DNA of 46,448 nucleotides from NCBI GenBank assembly GCA_021795215.1, contig JAJYPS010000005.1:1-46448 (forward strand). The letters run 5' to 3'. The stretch is from Actinomycetes bacterium. GTDB taxonomy: Bacteria; Actinomycetota; Acidimicrobiia; Acidimicrobiales; JAKAOS01. Of this stretch, positions 36,947 to 45,593 are shown one piece after another; position 1 is the stretch's first letter; every line of letters starts with the position of its first letter. A program made the translations under genes and the position numbers. The notes beneath the pieces were generated by a model that was not told the DNA's origin, ran no database searches, and worked only from the letters and a program-made list of their open reading frames with translations.

Positions 36947-38976
36947 TGGCCCAGGCACGCGGAGTCGCGACCAGCCGCAGCCTGTTCGACCCGGCCATAC
37001 TGAGCCGGGCCAGCGTGGACGCGTTCAAGAAGCTGGACCCGCGGGTGCAGTTCCGAAACCCGGTCATGTTCGTGGTCCTCGTGGGCACCGTCGTCACGTT
37101 CGCCGAGTCGATCCGGCGCCCCAGCTTCTTCAGTTGGGCGATAACCGTATGGCTGCTGCTCACGGTGCTGTTCGCCAACCTCGCCGAGGCTATGGCGGAA
37201 GGCAGAGGCAAGGCCCAGGCCGACACTCTGCGCAAGATGCGGACCGAGACGGACGCCCGCAGGCTGACCCCGGACGGCAGCGAGTTACGGGTTCCCGCCT
37301 CGGATCTGAGCCAGGGCGACACGGTCGTCTGCGAGAGCGGCGACGTGATCCCCTCCGACGGGGAGATAATCGAGGGCGTCGCGTCGGTCGACGAGTCGGC
37401 TATCACCGGGGAGTCGGCGCCGGTGATCCGGGAGTCCGGAGGCGACCGCTCGGCCGTCACCGGAGGCACCAAGGTGCTGTCCGACCGCATCGTGGTCAAG
37501 ATCACCGCGGAGCGGGGCAAGACCTTCATGGACCGCATGATCAACCTGGTGGAAGGTGCGAGCCGACAGAAGACTCCCAACGAGATCGCTCTGGACATCC
37601 TGCTCGCCGCCCTGACCATCGTCTTCCTGCCGGTGGTGGTGGTCCTGGACCCGTACTCGCTGTTCGCGCACGGCACGGTCAACGTGATCATCCTCGTCGG
37701 GCTGCTGGTCTGCCTTATTCCGACCACCATCGGAGCACTGCTGTCCGCTATCGGGATCGCCGGCATGGACCGCTTGGTGCAGAGGAACGTGCTGGCCATG
37801 AGCGGCCGGTCGGTGGAGGCGGCGGGCGACGTCAGCACGCTGCTGCTGGACAAGACGGGCACGATAACTCTCGGCAACAGGATGGCTTCGGCCTTCCTGC
37901 CCGTGGGCGGCCACGACGAGAAGGAGCTGGCCGACGCGGCACAGCTCGCGTCCCTGGCCGACGAGACCCCCGAAGGGCGCTCGATCGTGGTGCTGGCCAA
38001 GGAGCGGTTCGACCTGCGGGGACGGGAGGTGGGGGGCGACCACTCCTTCGTGCCGTTCTCCGCCCAGACCCGGATGTCGGGTCTCGACATGGGCTCGCGC
38101 CACCTCCGCAAGGGCGCCGCGGAAGCGGTCAAGCGCTGGTCGGTGGAGCAGGGAGGCTCCGCACCTGCCGAGCTGGACTCGGTCGTGGAGCGTGTCGCCA
38201 AGGCCGGTTCGACTCCGCTCGTCGTAGCCGACGGCCCCACCATCCTCGGCGTCGTCGAGCTGAGGGACATGGTCAAGGAGGGCATCCGGGAGCGCTTCGA
38301 CCAGCTCCGCACGATGGGCATCCGGACTGTCATGATCACCGGTGACAACCCTCTGACCGCGGCGGCCATCGCCGAGGAGGCCGGCGTCGCCGACTACCTG
38401 GCCGAGGCAACTCCGGAGAACAAGCTTGAGCTGATCCGCAAGGAGCAGGCCGGAGGCCACCTGGTGGCCATGACGGGGGACGGCACCAACGACGCTCCCG
38501 CTCTGGCCCAGGCCGATGTGGGTGTGGCCATGAACACCGGCACCAACGCGGCGAAGGAAGCAGGGAACATGGTGGACTTGGACTCCAATCCGACCAAGCT
38601 GATCGACATCGTCGAGATCGGCAAGCAGCTGCTGATCACCAGGGGCGCGCTGACGACGTTCTCGATAGCGAACGACGTAGCCAAGTACTTCGCCATCATC
38701 CCCGCACTGTTCGCTGCGACTTATCCGCAGCTGGGGGCCCTCAACATCATGGGGCTCCACAGTCCGACCTCCGCGGTGCTGTCGGCGGTCATCTTCAACG
38801 CTCTCATCATCGTGGCGCTCATACCGCTGGCCCTCCGTGGCGTCCAGTTCAGGCCGGCCTCGGCAACCTCGATACTGCGTCGGAACGTCGCCATCTACGG
38901 CGTGGGCGGGATAATCCTGCCGTTCATAGGCATAAAGCTGATCGACTTGATCCTTACCGCAACGGGGCTCTACTGA
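36946..38976 (+). CDS. kdpB: KdpB P-type ATPase subunit
   Basis: A 676-aa ATPase that hydrolyses ATP to move K+ bound by KdpA. The phosphorylated aspartate is Asp302 in [13 protein letters not shown]. The actuator loop (ITGESAPV), the hinge ([16 protein letters not shown]) and nucleotide-binding residues are present. Full length. It overlaps kdpA and kdpC by one base each, so translation is coupled. Confidence 0.97.
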   Translation: MAQARGVATSRSLFDPAILSRASVDAFKKLDPRVQFRNPVMFVVLVGTVVTFAESIRRPSFFSWAITVWLLLTVLFANLAEAMAEGRGKAQADTLRKMRTETDARRLTPDGSELRVPASDLSQGDTVVCESGDVIPSDGEIIEGVASVDESAITGESAPVIRESGGDRSAVTGGTKVLSDRIVVKITAERGKTFMDRMINLVEGASRQKTPNEIALDILLAALTIVFLPVVVVLDPYSLFAHGTVNVIILVGLLVCLIPTTIGALLSAIGIAGMDRLVQRNVLAMSGRSVEAAGDVSTLLLDKTGTITLGNRMASAFLPVGGHDEKELADAAQLASLADETPEGRSIVVLAKERFDLRGREVGGDHSFVPFSAQTRMSGLDMGSRHLRKGAAEAVKRWSVEQGGSAPAELDSVVERVAKAGSTPLVVADGPTILGVVELRDMVKEGIRERFDQLRTMGIRTVMITGDNPLTAAAIAEEAGVADYLAEATPENKLELIRKEQAGGHLVAMTGDGTNDAPALAQADVGVAMNTGTNAAKEAGNMVDLDSNPTKLIDIVEIGKQLLITRGALTTFSIANDVAKYFAIIPALFAATYPQLGALNIMGLHSPTSAVLSAVIFNALIIVALIPLALRGVQFRPASATSILRRNVAIYGVGGIILPFIGIKLIDLILTATGLY

Positions 38977-39506
38977 TGCTTATACAACTACGTCGCTCGC
39001 TGGTCGTGGTCGTCTTCTCGATCCTTCTGCTGGGCCTGGCCTACCCTCTGGCCACTACCGGCGTGGCCCAACTGATCTTTCCCCACCAGGCAAACGGCTC
39101 GCTGGGTCCGAACGGGTCGGCTCTGATCGGCCAGAAGTGGACCGGGACCAAGTGGTTCCACGGCCGCCCGGGCTCCTACAACGCCATGGCCAGCGGTGCT
39201 TCCAACCTGGGACCGCTCTCCAAGACCCTGGAGGCGCACGTGGCCAAGCGGGTCGCCGCCTGGCACAAGGTCGGCGTAACGCCCACGGCAGAGCTGGTCA
39301 CCAGCTCTGCCAGCGGTCTCGATCCGGACATCAGCCCTGCGTCAGCGTACGCGCAGATACCGATGGTGGCCAAGGCTCGGCACCTCTCGCCGTCCGTCCT
39401 GCACCACCTCATATCGTCTCAGGTCCACGGCCGCCAGTTCGGGTTCCTGGGGGCTCCTTACGTGAACGTGCTCTCGCTCAACGAGGCACTGGCTCACCTC
39501 CACTGA
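38976..39506 (+). CDS. kdpC: KdpC subunit
   Basis: A 176-aa subunit with one N-terminal helix (SLVVVVFSILLLGLAYPLAT) and a soluble domain outside. Conserved parts include FHGRPGSYNAMASGASNLGP and SGLDPDISPASAYAQIP, as in the family. KdpC acts as a catalytic chaperone for ATP binding in KdpB. It ends the operon, and a hairpin follows before the convergent LCP gene. Confidence 0.95.
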   Translation: MLIQLRRSLVVVVFSILLLGLAYPLATTGVAQLIFPHQANGSLGPNGSALIGQKWTGTKWFHGRPGSYNAMASGASNLGPLSKTLEAHVAKRVAAWHKVGVTPTAELVTSSASGLDPDISPASAYAQIPMVAKARHLSPSVLHHLISSQVHGRQFGFLGAPYVNVLSLNEALAHLH

Positions 39507-39569
39507 TCCACCGCCTTGGCCTCCCGCAGGCTTGGCCTCCGTGGCGGTTGCGATCGCCACGGGCAGGTG

Positions 39570-39609
39570 CCGGCCGCTGGCAAGTCCCCCTCCCCGCGCC
39601 AGCGGCCGG
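39570..39609. terminator. Terminator-like hairpin between kdpC and the LCP gene
   Basis: CCGGCCGCTGG (39570-39580) pairs with CCAGCGGCCGG (39599-39609): an 11-bp stem with an 18-nt loop. It lies between the convergent ends of kdpC and the LCP gene and can serve both. No T-run is present. Confidence 0.65.
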
Positions 39610-39645
39610 TGGCGGTGCCGAGAGCTTCGTGGCGGTGCCGAGAGC
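39609..39645 (+). repeat. Two 17-bp direct repeats (20-bp period)
   Basis: GTGGCGGTGCCGAGAGC occurs at 39609-39625 and 39629-39645, just after the hairpin. It has no evident function. Confidence 0.55.
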
Positions 39646-39726
39646 CGAGTGCTGGTGTCCCTGGTCGAGCGGGCGGACCGGCGTTTCTCGTCCGGAGCGG
39701 CGATGCCGACCCGACGAGTGTCGCGG

Positions 39727-40848
39727 TCAGCAGGCGAACGGGTCGAAGCTGGGCGCCTTGGTGTTGCCCACGATCGACCCGGCGTTTGCCGGAACCTGGT
39801 GCGGGGTCGCCACGGCAGTCGAAGGACTGGCTGGAGCGGAAGGCTTCGCCGCCCCTGGTCGGGGAGCCGACTGGCCGACCGACTGCAGGAACTGAGAGAT
39901 CACTCTCCCGTCCTGACTGGGCACGGGGAACAGTACGTCCCCGTATGAGCCGTAGTTGTTGACAATTTGAGTAGGCAGAGTGAATCCGACCATGTGACCG
40001 GAGGCCACCTTCCGCAGCTGCGAGGCCAGGTGCGCCAAGCTGGTCAAGCTCAACTTGTTGTCGACCGTCAGGTTCTTTGCAGCTACCGCGAGCAGGTTGT
40101 TGAGCGCGATCGGGTTCGTGAGGACCGTCGAGCGCACTCTTGCCACCGCTGCCTGTAAGAAAGCATGTTGGCGATGGATACGTCCGAAGTCGGCCGTACC
40201 GTCGAAGTGCCAGCTGCCGTTCTTGTAGTAGGAAAAGTATCGGCTCCTTGCCAGCGCCAGCGCTTGTTTGCCGTTCAGGAGTTGACAACCTGCAGTAGGA
40301 ACGTTGAGGCCCGACATCGTGTCCCGAGACGGATAGGGGAAGTCCACTTTCACCCCCCCAATGGCGTTGACGATGTTGATCAGCCCGCCGAAGTTGACCT
40401 CTACGTAGTCGCTTATCGGTATGTGAAGGTCTTGCTGTACCGTAGCGACGAGTTGATTGGGTCCGGCATTGAGTGCGTTGCCGATACGATTCGAATGAGA
40501 AGCCCCCGCAATGGGAGCGAAGTAGTCGTAAGGAATAGACAGAAGAGCTGCTTTCCCAGTTACGGGGTCGATTCGGACTATGACCATCGTATCGGCGCGT
40601 TTTCCGCCTACTTGCGAAGCGGAGCCGTAGCTGGACTGTTGCTGCGGAGTCAAGCCGCTGCGCGAATCGGACCCGACGAGTAGGACGTTGAACGGCTTAC
40701 GCGGGGAGAGAGCGCCGCGGGCTGCCGGCAGCGGAACTTTCGATATCTGACTGTACCGGTAACGAACGTAGGCGTAGGCACCTCCTGCGATCAGCAGAAG
40801 TACGAGAAGTAGCGAAGACAGCCATATGGCGATTCGCCTCAAGATCAA
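39727..40848 (-). CDS. LytR-CpsA-Psr (LCP) family cell-wall ligase
   Basis: A 373-aa membrane-anchored protein. Residues ~7-28 are a transmembrane anchor (LSSLLLVLLLIAGGAYAYVR). The extracytoplasmic LCP domain has LLVGSDSRSG, ADTMVIVRIDP, NRIGNALNAGPNQLV and GKQALALARSRYF, with the conserved Arg and Asp residues. Family members attach teichoic acids, arabinogalactan or capsule to peptidoglycan. The C-terminal ~50 residues are Pro/Ala-rich and disordered. The TTG start has GGGAGGA 5 nt upstream. It is divergent from the small phosphatase gene. Confidence 0.9.
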   Translation of the reverse strand: MILRRIAIWLSSLLLVLLLIAGGAYAYVRYRYSQISKVPLPAARGALSPRKPFNVLLVGSDSRSGLTPQQQSSYGSASQVGGKRADTMVIVRIDPVTGKAALLSIPYDYFAPIAGASHSNRIGNALNAGPNQLVATVQQDLHIPISDYVEVNFGGLINIVNAIGGVKVDFPYPSRDTMSGLNVPTAGCQLLNGKQALALARSRYFSYYKNGSWHFDGTADFGRIHRQHAFLQAAVARVRSTVLTNPIALNNLLAVAAKNLTVDNKLSLTSLAHLASQLRKVASGHMVGFTLPTQIVNNYGSYGDVLFPVPSQDGRVISQFLQSVGQSAPRPGAAKPSAPASPSTAVATPHQVPANAGSIVGNTKAPSFDPFAC

Positions 40849-41120
40849 CTAGTTCCTCCCTGGAGTGACGCGTTGCGGAAGGGAGCAGAGTCGACGTCGT
40901 CCGGCGGGTGCAGGGCACAAAGTGGGAAAGATGTCCGCAGGGGTCACCCCGAGAAGTTATCAGGCATCCAGAACCTGGTGGGAGCGCACGACTTTCGCCT
41001 CTGGTCCGCGGTGCTGGACAGTGTTCTCCCGTCCCCGTTCCCCGTTCCCCTCCAGTGGACGGATCTCACCCACCTGGGCGTCGGTCACGTCGCTCCTCGC
41101 CGCTGGGCCATCATGGCGGG

Positions 41121-41570
41121 ATGGGTGCGGAGCCTTGGCCGTGGCCTTCCAAGGGAGTGCTGCAGCTTCCGTCCGGCCGCCTCGTGCGAGGCCGTGGGCT
41201 GCGGAGGAGCGACGGCCCCCGGCCGTCACCCGAGTTCGGGCTGTACCTACTGGGGCGAACGCCGCCGGAGATGGGATGGGAGGCACGCTGGGTCCGTTGG
41301 CCGGACTGGTGGCTTCCCCTGGACCGACGGGACGCTCGGGAGGCGCTTGTCGACGCCTGGGAGCGGGCGGCGAGCCAGCGCGTGGAGATCGCCTGTGGAG
41401 GAGGAAGCGGCCGCACCGGGACTGCGCTGGCTTGTCTCGCCGTGCTGGACGGCCTGCCGCCACGTCGGGCCGTGGCCTTCGTACGCCGTCACTACAGGGC
41501 CGGGGCAGTCGAGATGCCTTGGCAGAGCCGGTATGTACGGAACTTTGGCGAGAGCCCGCTCGCCCCGTAG
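41121..41570 (+). CDS. Small protein-tyrosine/dual-specificity phosphatase
   Basis: About 149 aa. The phosphatase loop Cys-x5-Arg is visible in EIACGGGSGRTGTALACLAV. The N-terminal PSGRLVRGRGLRR and C-terminal PWQSRYVRNF are features of a small actinobacterial protein-phosphatase family. The general acid could not be placed with certainty. ATG 41121 was chosen because the conserved VLQLPSGRLVRGRG follows; upstream sequence has no similarity. It lies between an LCP gene and kdpE, on the other strand to both. Confidence 0.72.
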   Translation: MGAEPWPWPSKGVLQLPSGRLVRGRGLRRSDGPRPSPEFGLYLLGRTPPEMGWEARWVRWPDWWLPLDRRDAREALVDAWERAASQRVEIACGGGSGRTGTALACLAVLDGLPPRRAVAFVRRHYRAGAVEMPWQSRYVRNFGESPLAP

Positions 41571-41661
41571 GTGTCGCGGGCGTCGTTCGCCTCGTGGGCC
41601 CCGCTCGTCCCGTAGGCCCCGTGTGCCTGGCGCCTGCAGCGGAGCTGCCCGGCGCTCGGAC

Positions 41662-42354
41662 TCAGCCGTCCCCCTCCTCGACCAGCTGGTAGCCGACGCC
41701 CGGGTTCGTCCGAAGGAGCCGGCCCTCGTCGTCCCCCAGCTTCTTTCGCAACCTGTTGGCGTACACCCTCAGGTAGTGCACCTCGTGTCCGTACCCCGCT
41801 CCCCAGACGCTCTCCAGGATCAGGCGGTGCGTGCAGACTTTGCCCGCGTTGGCCGCCAGGAAGCCCAGCAGGTCGAACTCCCTCGCGGTCAGCTCCACCG
41901 GCTGCCCGTTCCGGCTCACCTGGCGGCTGGGAAAGTCGATCCGGATCGTTCCCAGCTCTATCACCGACGGTTGCTCCTCTGTGCGCGACGCCTTGCGATG
42001 GCGAAGCGCAACCCTGATCCTCGCTTCCAGCTCCGCCATCCCGAAAGGCTTGGTGACGTAGTCGTCGGCCCCGCCGTCCAGTGCCGCGACCTTGCGGTCC
42101 TCGGCACCGAGCGCCGACAAGACGATCACCGGGATGTCCGTCCACTGGCGGATCCGGCGGCACACCTCCAACCCGTCCATGTCCGGAAGGCCCAGGTCCA
42201 ACAGGACCACGTCGGGTGCGTTCAGTGCAGCCTCCGACAGGGCATCGTGGCCGTTGCGGGCCGTCGACACGTCGTAGCCGCGGGCGGACAGCCCGATGCG
42301 CAGCGCTCTGATGAGCGAGTGGTCGTCGTCGACCACCAGCAGTTTGGCCGTCAC
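41662..42354 (-). CDS. kdpE: KdpE response regulator
   Basis: A 230-aa OmpR-family regulator. The receiver has VVDDDHSLIRAL, the phosphoacceptor Asp in VVLLDLGLPDMDG, and the Lys in YVTKPF. The C-terminal winged helix (LTAREFDLLGFLAANAGKVC, LRVYANRLRKKLGDD, GVGYQLV) binds promoter DNA. KdpE activates the kdp operon at low K+. ATG 42354 overlaps the sensor-kinase stop by 4 nt. Confidence 0.93.
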   Translation of the reverse strand: MTAKLLVVDDDHSLIRALRIGLSARGYDVSTARNGHDALSEAALNAPDVVLLDLGLPDMDGLEVCRRIRQWTDIPVIVLSALGAEDRKVAALDGGADDYVTKPFGMAELEARIRVALRHRKASRTEEQPSVIELGTIRIDFPSRQVSRNGQPVELTAREFDLLGFLAANAGKVCTHRLILESVWGAGYGHEVHYLRVYANRLRKKLGDDEGRLLRTNPGVGYQLVEEGDG

Positions 42355-43892
42355 GTCATCTCCGGGTTGCCGTAGGCGAGGGGCAGGTCGAACACGAACC
42401 GGGCGCCGCGAGGGCGCCCATCCTCCACCCGCAGCCGGCCGCCGTGTGCCTCCACGAACGCCTTCGCTATCGCCAGCCCCAGACCGGCCCTGCCACCTCC
42501 GTCACGGCTGTCGAACATCTGGAGGATCCGCTGGCGATCAACCGCCGACACCCCCGGTCCCTCGTCGGTGACGGCCACCTCCAGCTGATCGCCCCGTACC
42601 TGCGCGTCCACTTCGATGGACGTGCCCGGCGGCGCGTGACGGGAAGCGTTGTCGAGCAGGTTGGCCAGGACTTGCGCCACGAGAACATGGTCGACGTCCA
42701 CTAGAGGAAGCGACCCGGGGCGCGGCCGCCGCACCGCCTCGTTCCGCACCGCACTGCCCAGCGAGCTCAGTGCTTCGGCGACGAGATCGTCGATAGATAT
42801 GGGTTGACGACGAGGTTTCAGCACACCCGCGTCGATTCGAGACATGTCGAGCAGGTTGGTGACCAACCTGCTCAGGTGGTCGGTCTGAGCCTCGATCATC
42901 TCCAGAAGCTCGTCCTGTTGAGCGGCCGGAAGGTCGACGGACGGGTCCCGCAGATCGGACACGGCCGCTTTCACCGACGACAACGGAGTGCGGAGGTCGT
43001 GCGACACGCTCCCCACCAGGGCGTTGCGCCAGCGGTCGACCTCCTCCAGCAGTTCGGCGCGCATCGCCTGCTCCCTGAGCTGCGTCCGTTCGATCGCCAT
43101 CGCGACGTGGTTCGCGAAAGCTCCCAGCAGCTCCTGGTCCGCCTCGGACTCCAGTGCGCCTTTCACCACCAGTAGACCGACCGGCCCCCCCCTTGCCGCT
43201 CTCAGAGCGAAGCTCCGCAGGACCGTGCCGGATGCCGGGTCATCCACCCGCAATGCCGCCAGCGCTCCTGCCGCCGGCAGAACTGCAGCCAGATCTGCCT
43301 CTTGCAGTGGTGGGCCTGCCGACGCCACCACCTCCAGACCGCCGTCGCCCGGCATCACGACAGCAGCGGTCGTGGCGGACCCGAAAGCGTCCAGCACGGA
43401 GTCGGCCACAAGCTGGCAGAGGTCTGCCAGCCGCCGCTCCTCGATCAGCATGTCGGATAGGCGGAACAGCCGCCGCGCATCGGATTCTCGCCGCTGCGCC
43501 GCCCGGCGCGCATGCTGCATCGACGACACCACTTTGGCCAGCACAATCATCACGGTCGTATAGATCGCCAACGCCACCCAGTCCAGCGGGCGGTTGACCG
43601 TCAGCGAGTAATAGGGCGGCACGAACAGAAGGTCGTAGGCCAAGAAGCCTGCCACAACGGCAACGAATCCGGCCGCCAGGCCTGCCGTCACCACACCCAC
43701 CAGTACCGGGATCACCAGTACCAGCCCCGCCGTCGCCGGCGTCACGTCGGGACGGACCGCCAGCATGACGATGCTCAGAAGGGCGACGGTTCCGAGCGTC
43801 GCCCCTGTACCTGCGATGCGTCTGCCGAGGGGCACCAAGGCCTCTTTCACCCGATCCTCTGCCGACGTCCATCGTGGAGCGGGCAGAATCAT
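42351..43892 (-). CDS. kdpD: KdpD C-terminal half: membrane sensor histidine kinase
   Basis: A 513-aa protein equal to the second half of a normal KdpD. It has the four-helix DUF4118 region (residues ~30-130, TLGTVALLSIVMLAVRP, DYTTVMIVLAKVV-like), a GAF region, the HisKA box with His298 (SVSHDLRTPLSSVK) and an ATPase domain (ANLLDNASRHAPPG, DEGPGVS, GLGLAIAKAFVEAHGG). It has no N-terminal KdpD/Usp part; that is a separate divergent gene. The ATG at 43892 has AGAGGG 8 nt upstream, which lies in the other gene's coding DNA. Partner of KdpE by overlap. Confidence 0.93.
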   Translation of the reverse strand: MILPAPRWTSAEDRVKEALVPLGRRIAGTGATLGTVALLSIVMLAVRPDVTPATAGLVLVIPVLVGVVTAGLAAGFVAVVAGFLAYDLLFVPPYYSLTVNRPLDWVALAIYTTVMIVLAKVVSSMQHARRAAQRRESDARRLFRLSDMLIEERRLADLCQLVADSVLDAFGSATTAAVVMPGDGGLEVVASAGPPLQEADLAAVLPAAGALAALRVDDPASGTVLRSFALRAARGGPVGLLVVKGALESEADQELLGAFANHVAMAIERTQLREQAMRAELLEEVDRWRNALVGSVSHDLRTPLSSVKAAVSDLRDPSVDLPAAQQDELLEMIEAQTDHLSRLVTNLLDMSRIDAGVLKPRRQPISIDDLVAEALSSLGSAVRNEAVRRPRPGSLPLVDVDHVLVAQVLANLLDNASRHAPPGTSIEVDAQVRGDQLEVAVTDEGPGVSAVDRQRILQMFDSRDGGGRAGLGLAIAKAFVEAHGGRLRVEDGRPRGARFVFDLPLAYGNPEMT

Positions 43893-43895
43893 TGT

Positions 43896-45032
43896 ATGGA
43901 CCCTCTAGCGGTGTCTGACGAAGCCGAGTCCACTGTCGCGCCGGCCGGCCGATTCCGCCTGTATCTGGGAGCCGCCGCAGGCGTGGGAAAGACCTGCGCG
44001 ATGCTGGACGAGGGACAGAGGCGTCGGCAGAGGGGTACCGACATCGTCGCCGCCTTCGTCGAGACTCACGGCCGGCCGCGCACACAGGAGCTCGCCGCCG
44101 GGTTGGAGGTCGTGCCGCGCAAGGTGGTGGAGTACCGCGGAAGCACCTTCGAGGAGATGGACCTCGAAGCAGTGCTGGCCCGCAAGCCCGAAGTCGCCCT
44201 GGTGGACGAGCTCGCCCACACCAACGTGCCTGGTTCCGGTCCTCACGAAAAGCGGTGGCAGGATGTCATGACGCTGCTCGAGGCCGGGATAAGCGTCGTG
44301 TCGACGGTCAACATCCAGCACCTGGAGAGCCTTGCCGACGCCGTCGAGCGGATCACCGGTGTGGCGGTCAGGGAGCGGGTGCCCGACTGGGTCGTGCGGG
44401 AAGCCGACCAACTGGAGCTGATCGACTCCTCGCCCGAGCAACTCCGCCGACGGATGGTCCACGGCAACATCTATCCCCGCGAGAAGGTGCCCGAGGCCCT
44501 GTCCCACTTCTTCCGTCCCGAGAACCTGACGGCACTGCGGGAGCTGGCGTTGCGGTTCGTCGCAGACGAGACCGAGGACGAGCTTCTCGAGTACCTGGCT
44601 CAACTACAGCCGAAGGAGGTGTGGGAGACCACCGAGCGGTTCATGGCCGCAGTGTCGGACGCCGAGTGGACGGAGGGGGTTCTGAGAAGGGCTGCCCGGA
44701 TGGCGGCCAGATCCAAGGCGGACCTGCTGGCGGTGCACGTCCGGGCGAGTGACTCGATGCGCCAGCCGGACGAGAAGGCGCTGGCCCACCTCCGGTCGCT
44801 GGCGGCCGACCTGGGCGCTCGCTGGTTCGAGGTGAAGGCCGACGAGTCGACTCAGGCGCTGGTCAATTTCGCCCGGTCGCATCAGGTCACCCAGATCGTG
44901 CTGGGGTCCAGCCGCAGGAGCCGCTGGGAGGAGCTGACCAGGGGCTCGATCGTCACACGCCTGCTGCGGGCAGCGGCCGAGTCCGGCCTCGACGTGCACA
45001 TCATCGCCCGCCGGGAGCGGGAGATGGAGTGA
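43896..45032 (+). CDS. KdpD N-terminal half: ATP-binding KdpD and Usp domains
   Basis: A 378-aa soluble protein equal to the first part of a normal KdpD. The KdpD domain has a Walker A motif (YLGAAAGVGKTCAMLDEG), VDELAHTNVPGS and STVNIQHLESLADAVERITG. The C-terminal ~120 residues are a universal-stress domain (KADLLAVHVRASD, VTQIVLGSSRRSRWEELTRG, SIVTRLLRAA). No membrane or kinase domain follows. The start ATG 43896 lies only 3 bp from the divergent histidine kinase start. GTG 43911 is an alternative. Standalone KdpD-N proteins are known in cyanobacteria. Confidence 0.9.
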   Translation: MDPLAVSDEAESTVAPAGRFRLYLGAAAGVGKTCAMLDEGQRRRQRGTDIVAAFVETHGRPRTQELAAGLEVVPRKVVEYRGSTFEEMDLEAVLARKPEVALVDELAHTNVPGSGPHEKRWQDVMTLLEAGISVVSTVNIQHLESLADAVERITGVAVRERVPDWVVREADQLELIDSSPEQLRRRMVHGNIYPREKVPEALSHFFRPENLTALRELALRFVADETEDELLEYLAQLQPKEVWETTERFMAAVSDAEWTEGVLRRAARMAARSKADLLAVHVRASDSMRQPDEKALAHLRSLAADLGARWFEVKADESTQALVNFARSHQVTQIVLGSSRRSRWEELTRGSIVTRLLRAAAESGLDVHIIARREREME

Positions 45033-45593
45033 GACCGGCAAATTGCGACTTCAGTCAAGCCTGTTTGTCTCTTCGGACGCTTCGCAATGCAGCGTGATCG
45101 GTCGTTCTGTAGAGAGCCAAGGCGGGAGGTGTGTTCCTTGCCACTCTGCCGGCACACAAGCGAAACCGAGGACAGCCCGGCAAGCCCTGGAAGCGACATC
45201 GGCAATCGACGATTATCAAAGTAGGGCCTATCGATCACATTGGCCGAACGCGGAGACCCACATCCTCGCTACGCACGACCATAGCGAGCACACCTGAGCC
45301 TAGTGCCGCCCGACGACATTCGTCGGGCGGCACATACTTCCAATTCAGACCGCATTAGCGTACCATCAGGCTCTTCAGGACTCTACCCGCGGCACTTCAC
45401 ATGTCCTCCAGCCGCCGAGATCGCTTCACCGGCACGAGAATTGGTGCAGGCCGCAAACCATACCGGATAGAAAGCGGGCTGACAATGTACCTACTCGATG
45501 CCAAAGCAACATACATTCTGGACAACCTTGACTGAACACGGCCCGCCGGGGAAGACAATCCCGACAGGAAGCTCCGCCGTACCATCACCCTTC
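45033..45593. other. Non-coding stretch of AT-richer DNA
   Basis: No gene I can support lies here. Base composition falls from the high-GC norm and the open frames present are short and of no recognisable family. The only clear structure is the hairpin at 45303-45333. The short plus frame 45043-45297 ends just before that hairpin, but has no ribosome-binding site and no similarity I know. Confidence 0.45.
45303..45333. terminator. Perfect 14-bp hairpin with 3-nt loop
   Basis: GTGCCGCCCGACGA (45303-45316) and TCGTCGGGCGGCAC (45320-45333) pair fully over a CAT loop. The stem is very stable. It lies about 270 nt after kdpD-N, so it may end that transcript; it is also the only symmetric element near the composition shift. 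Confidence 0.6.

Noticed and set aside
42351-45032. kdpD split explained as a frameshift or sequencing error
   Set aside because: The two halves are on opposite strands, which a frameshift cannot cause; an inversion or original separation is needed.
45043-45358. Two short plus-strand frames in the AT-richer stretch
   Set aside because: No ribosome-binding site, no similarity and no hydrophobic or domain pattern.
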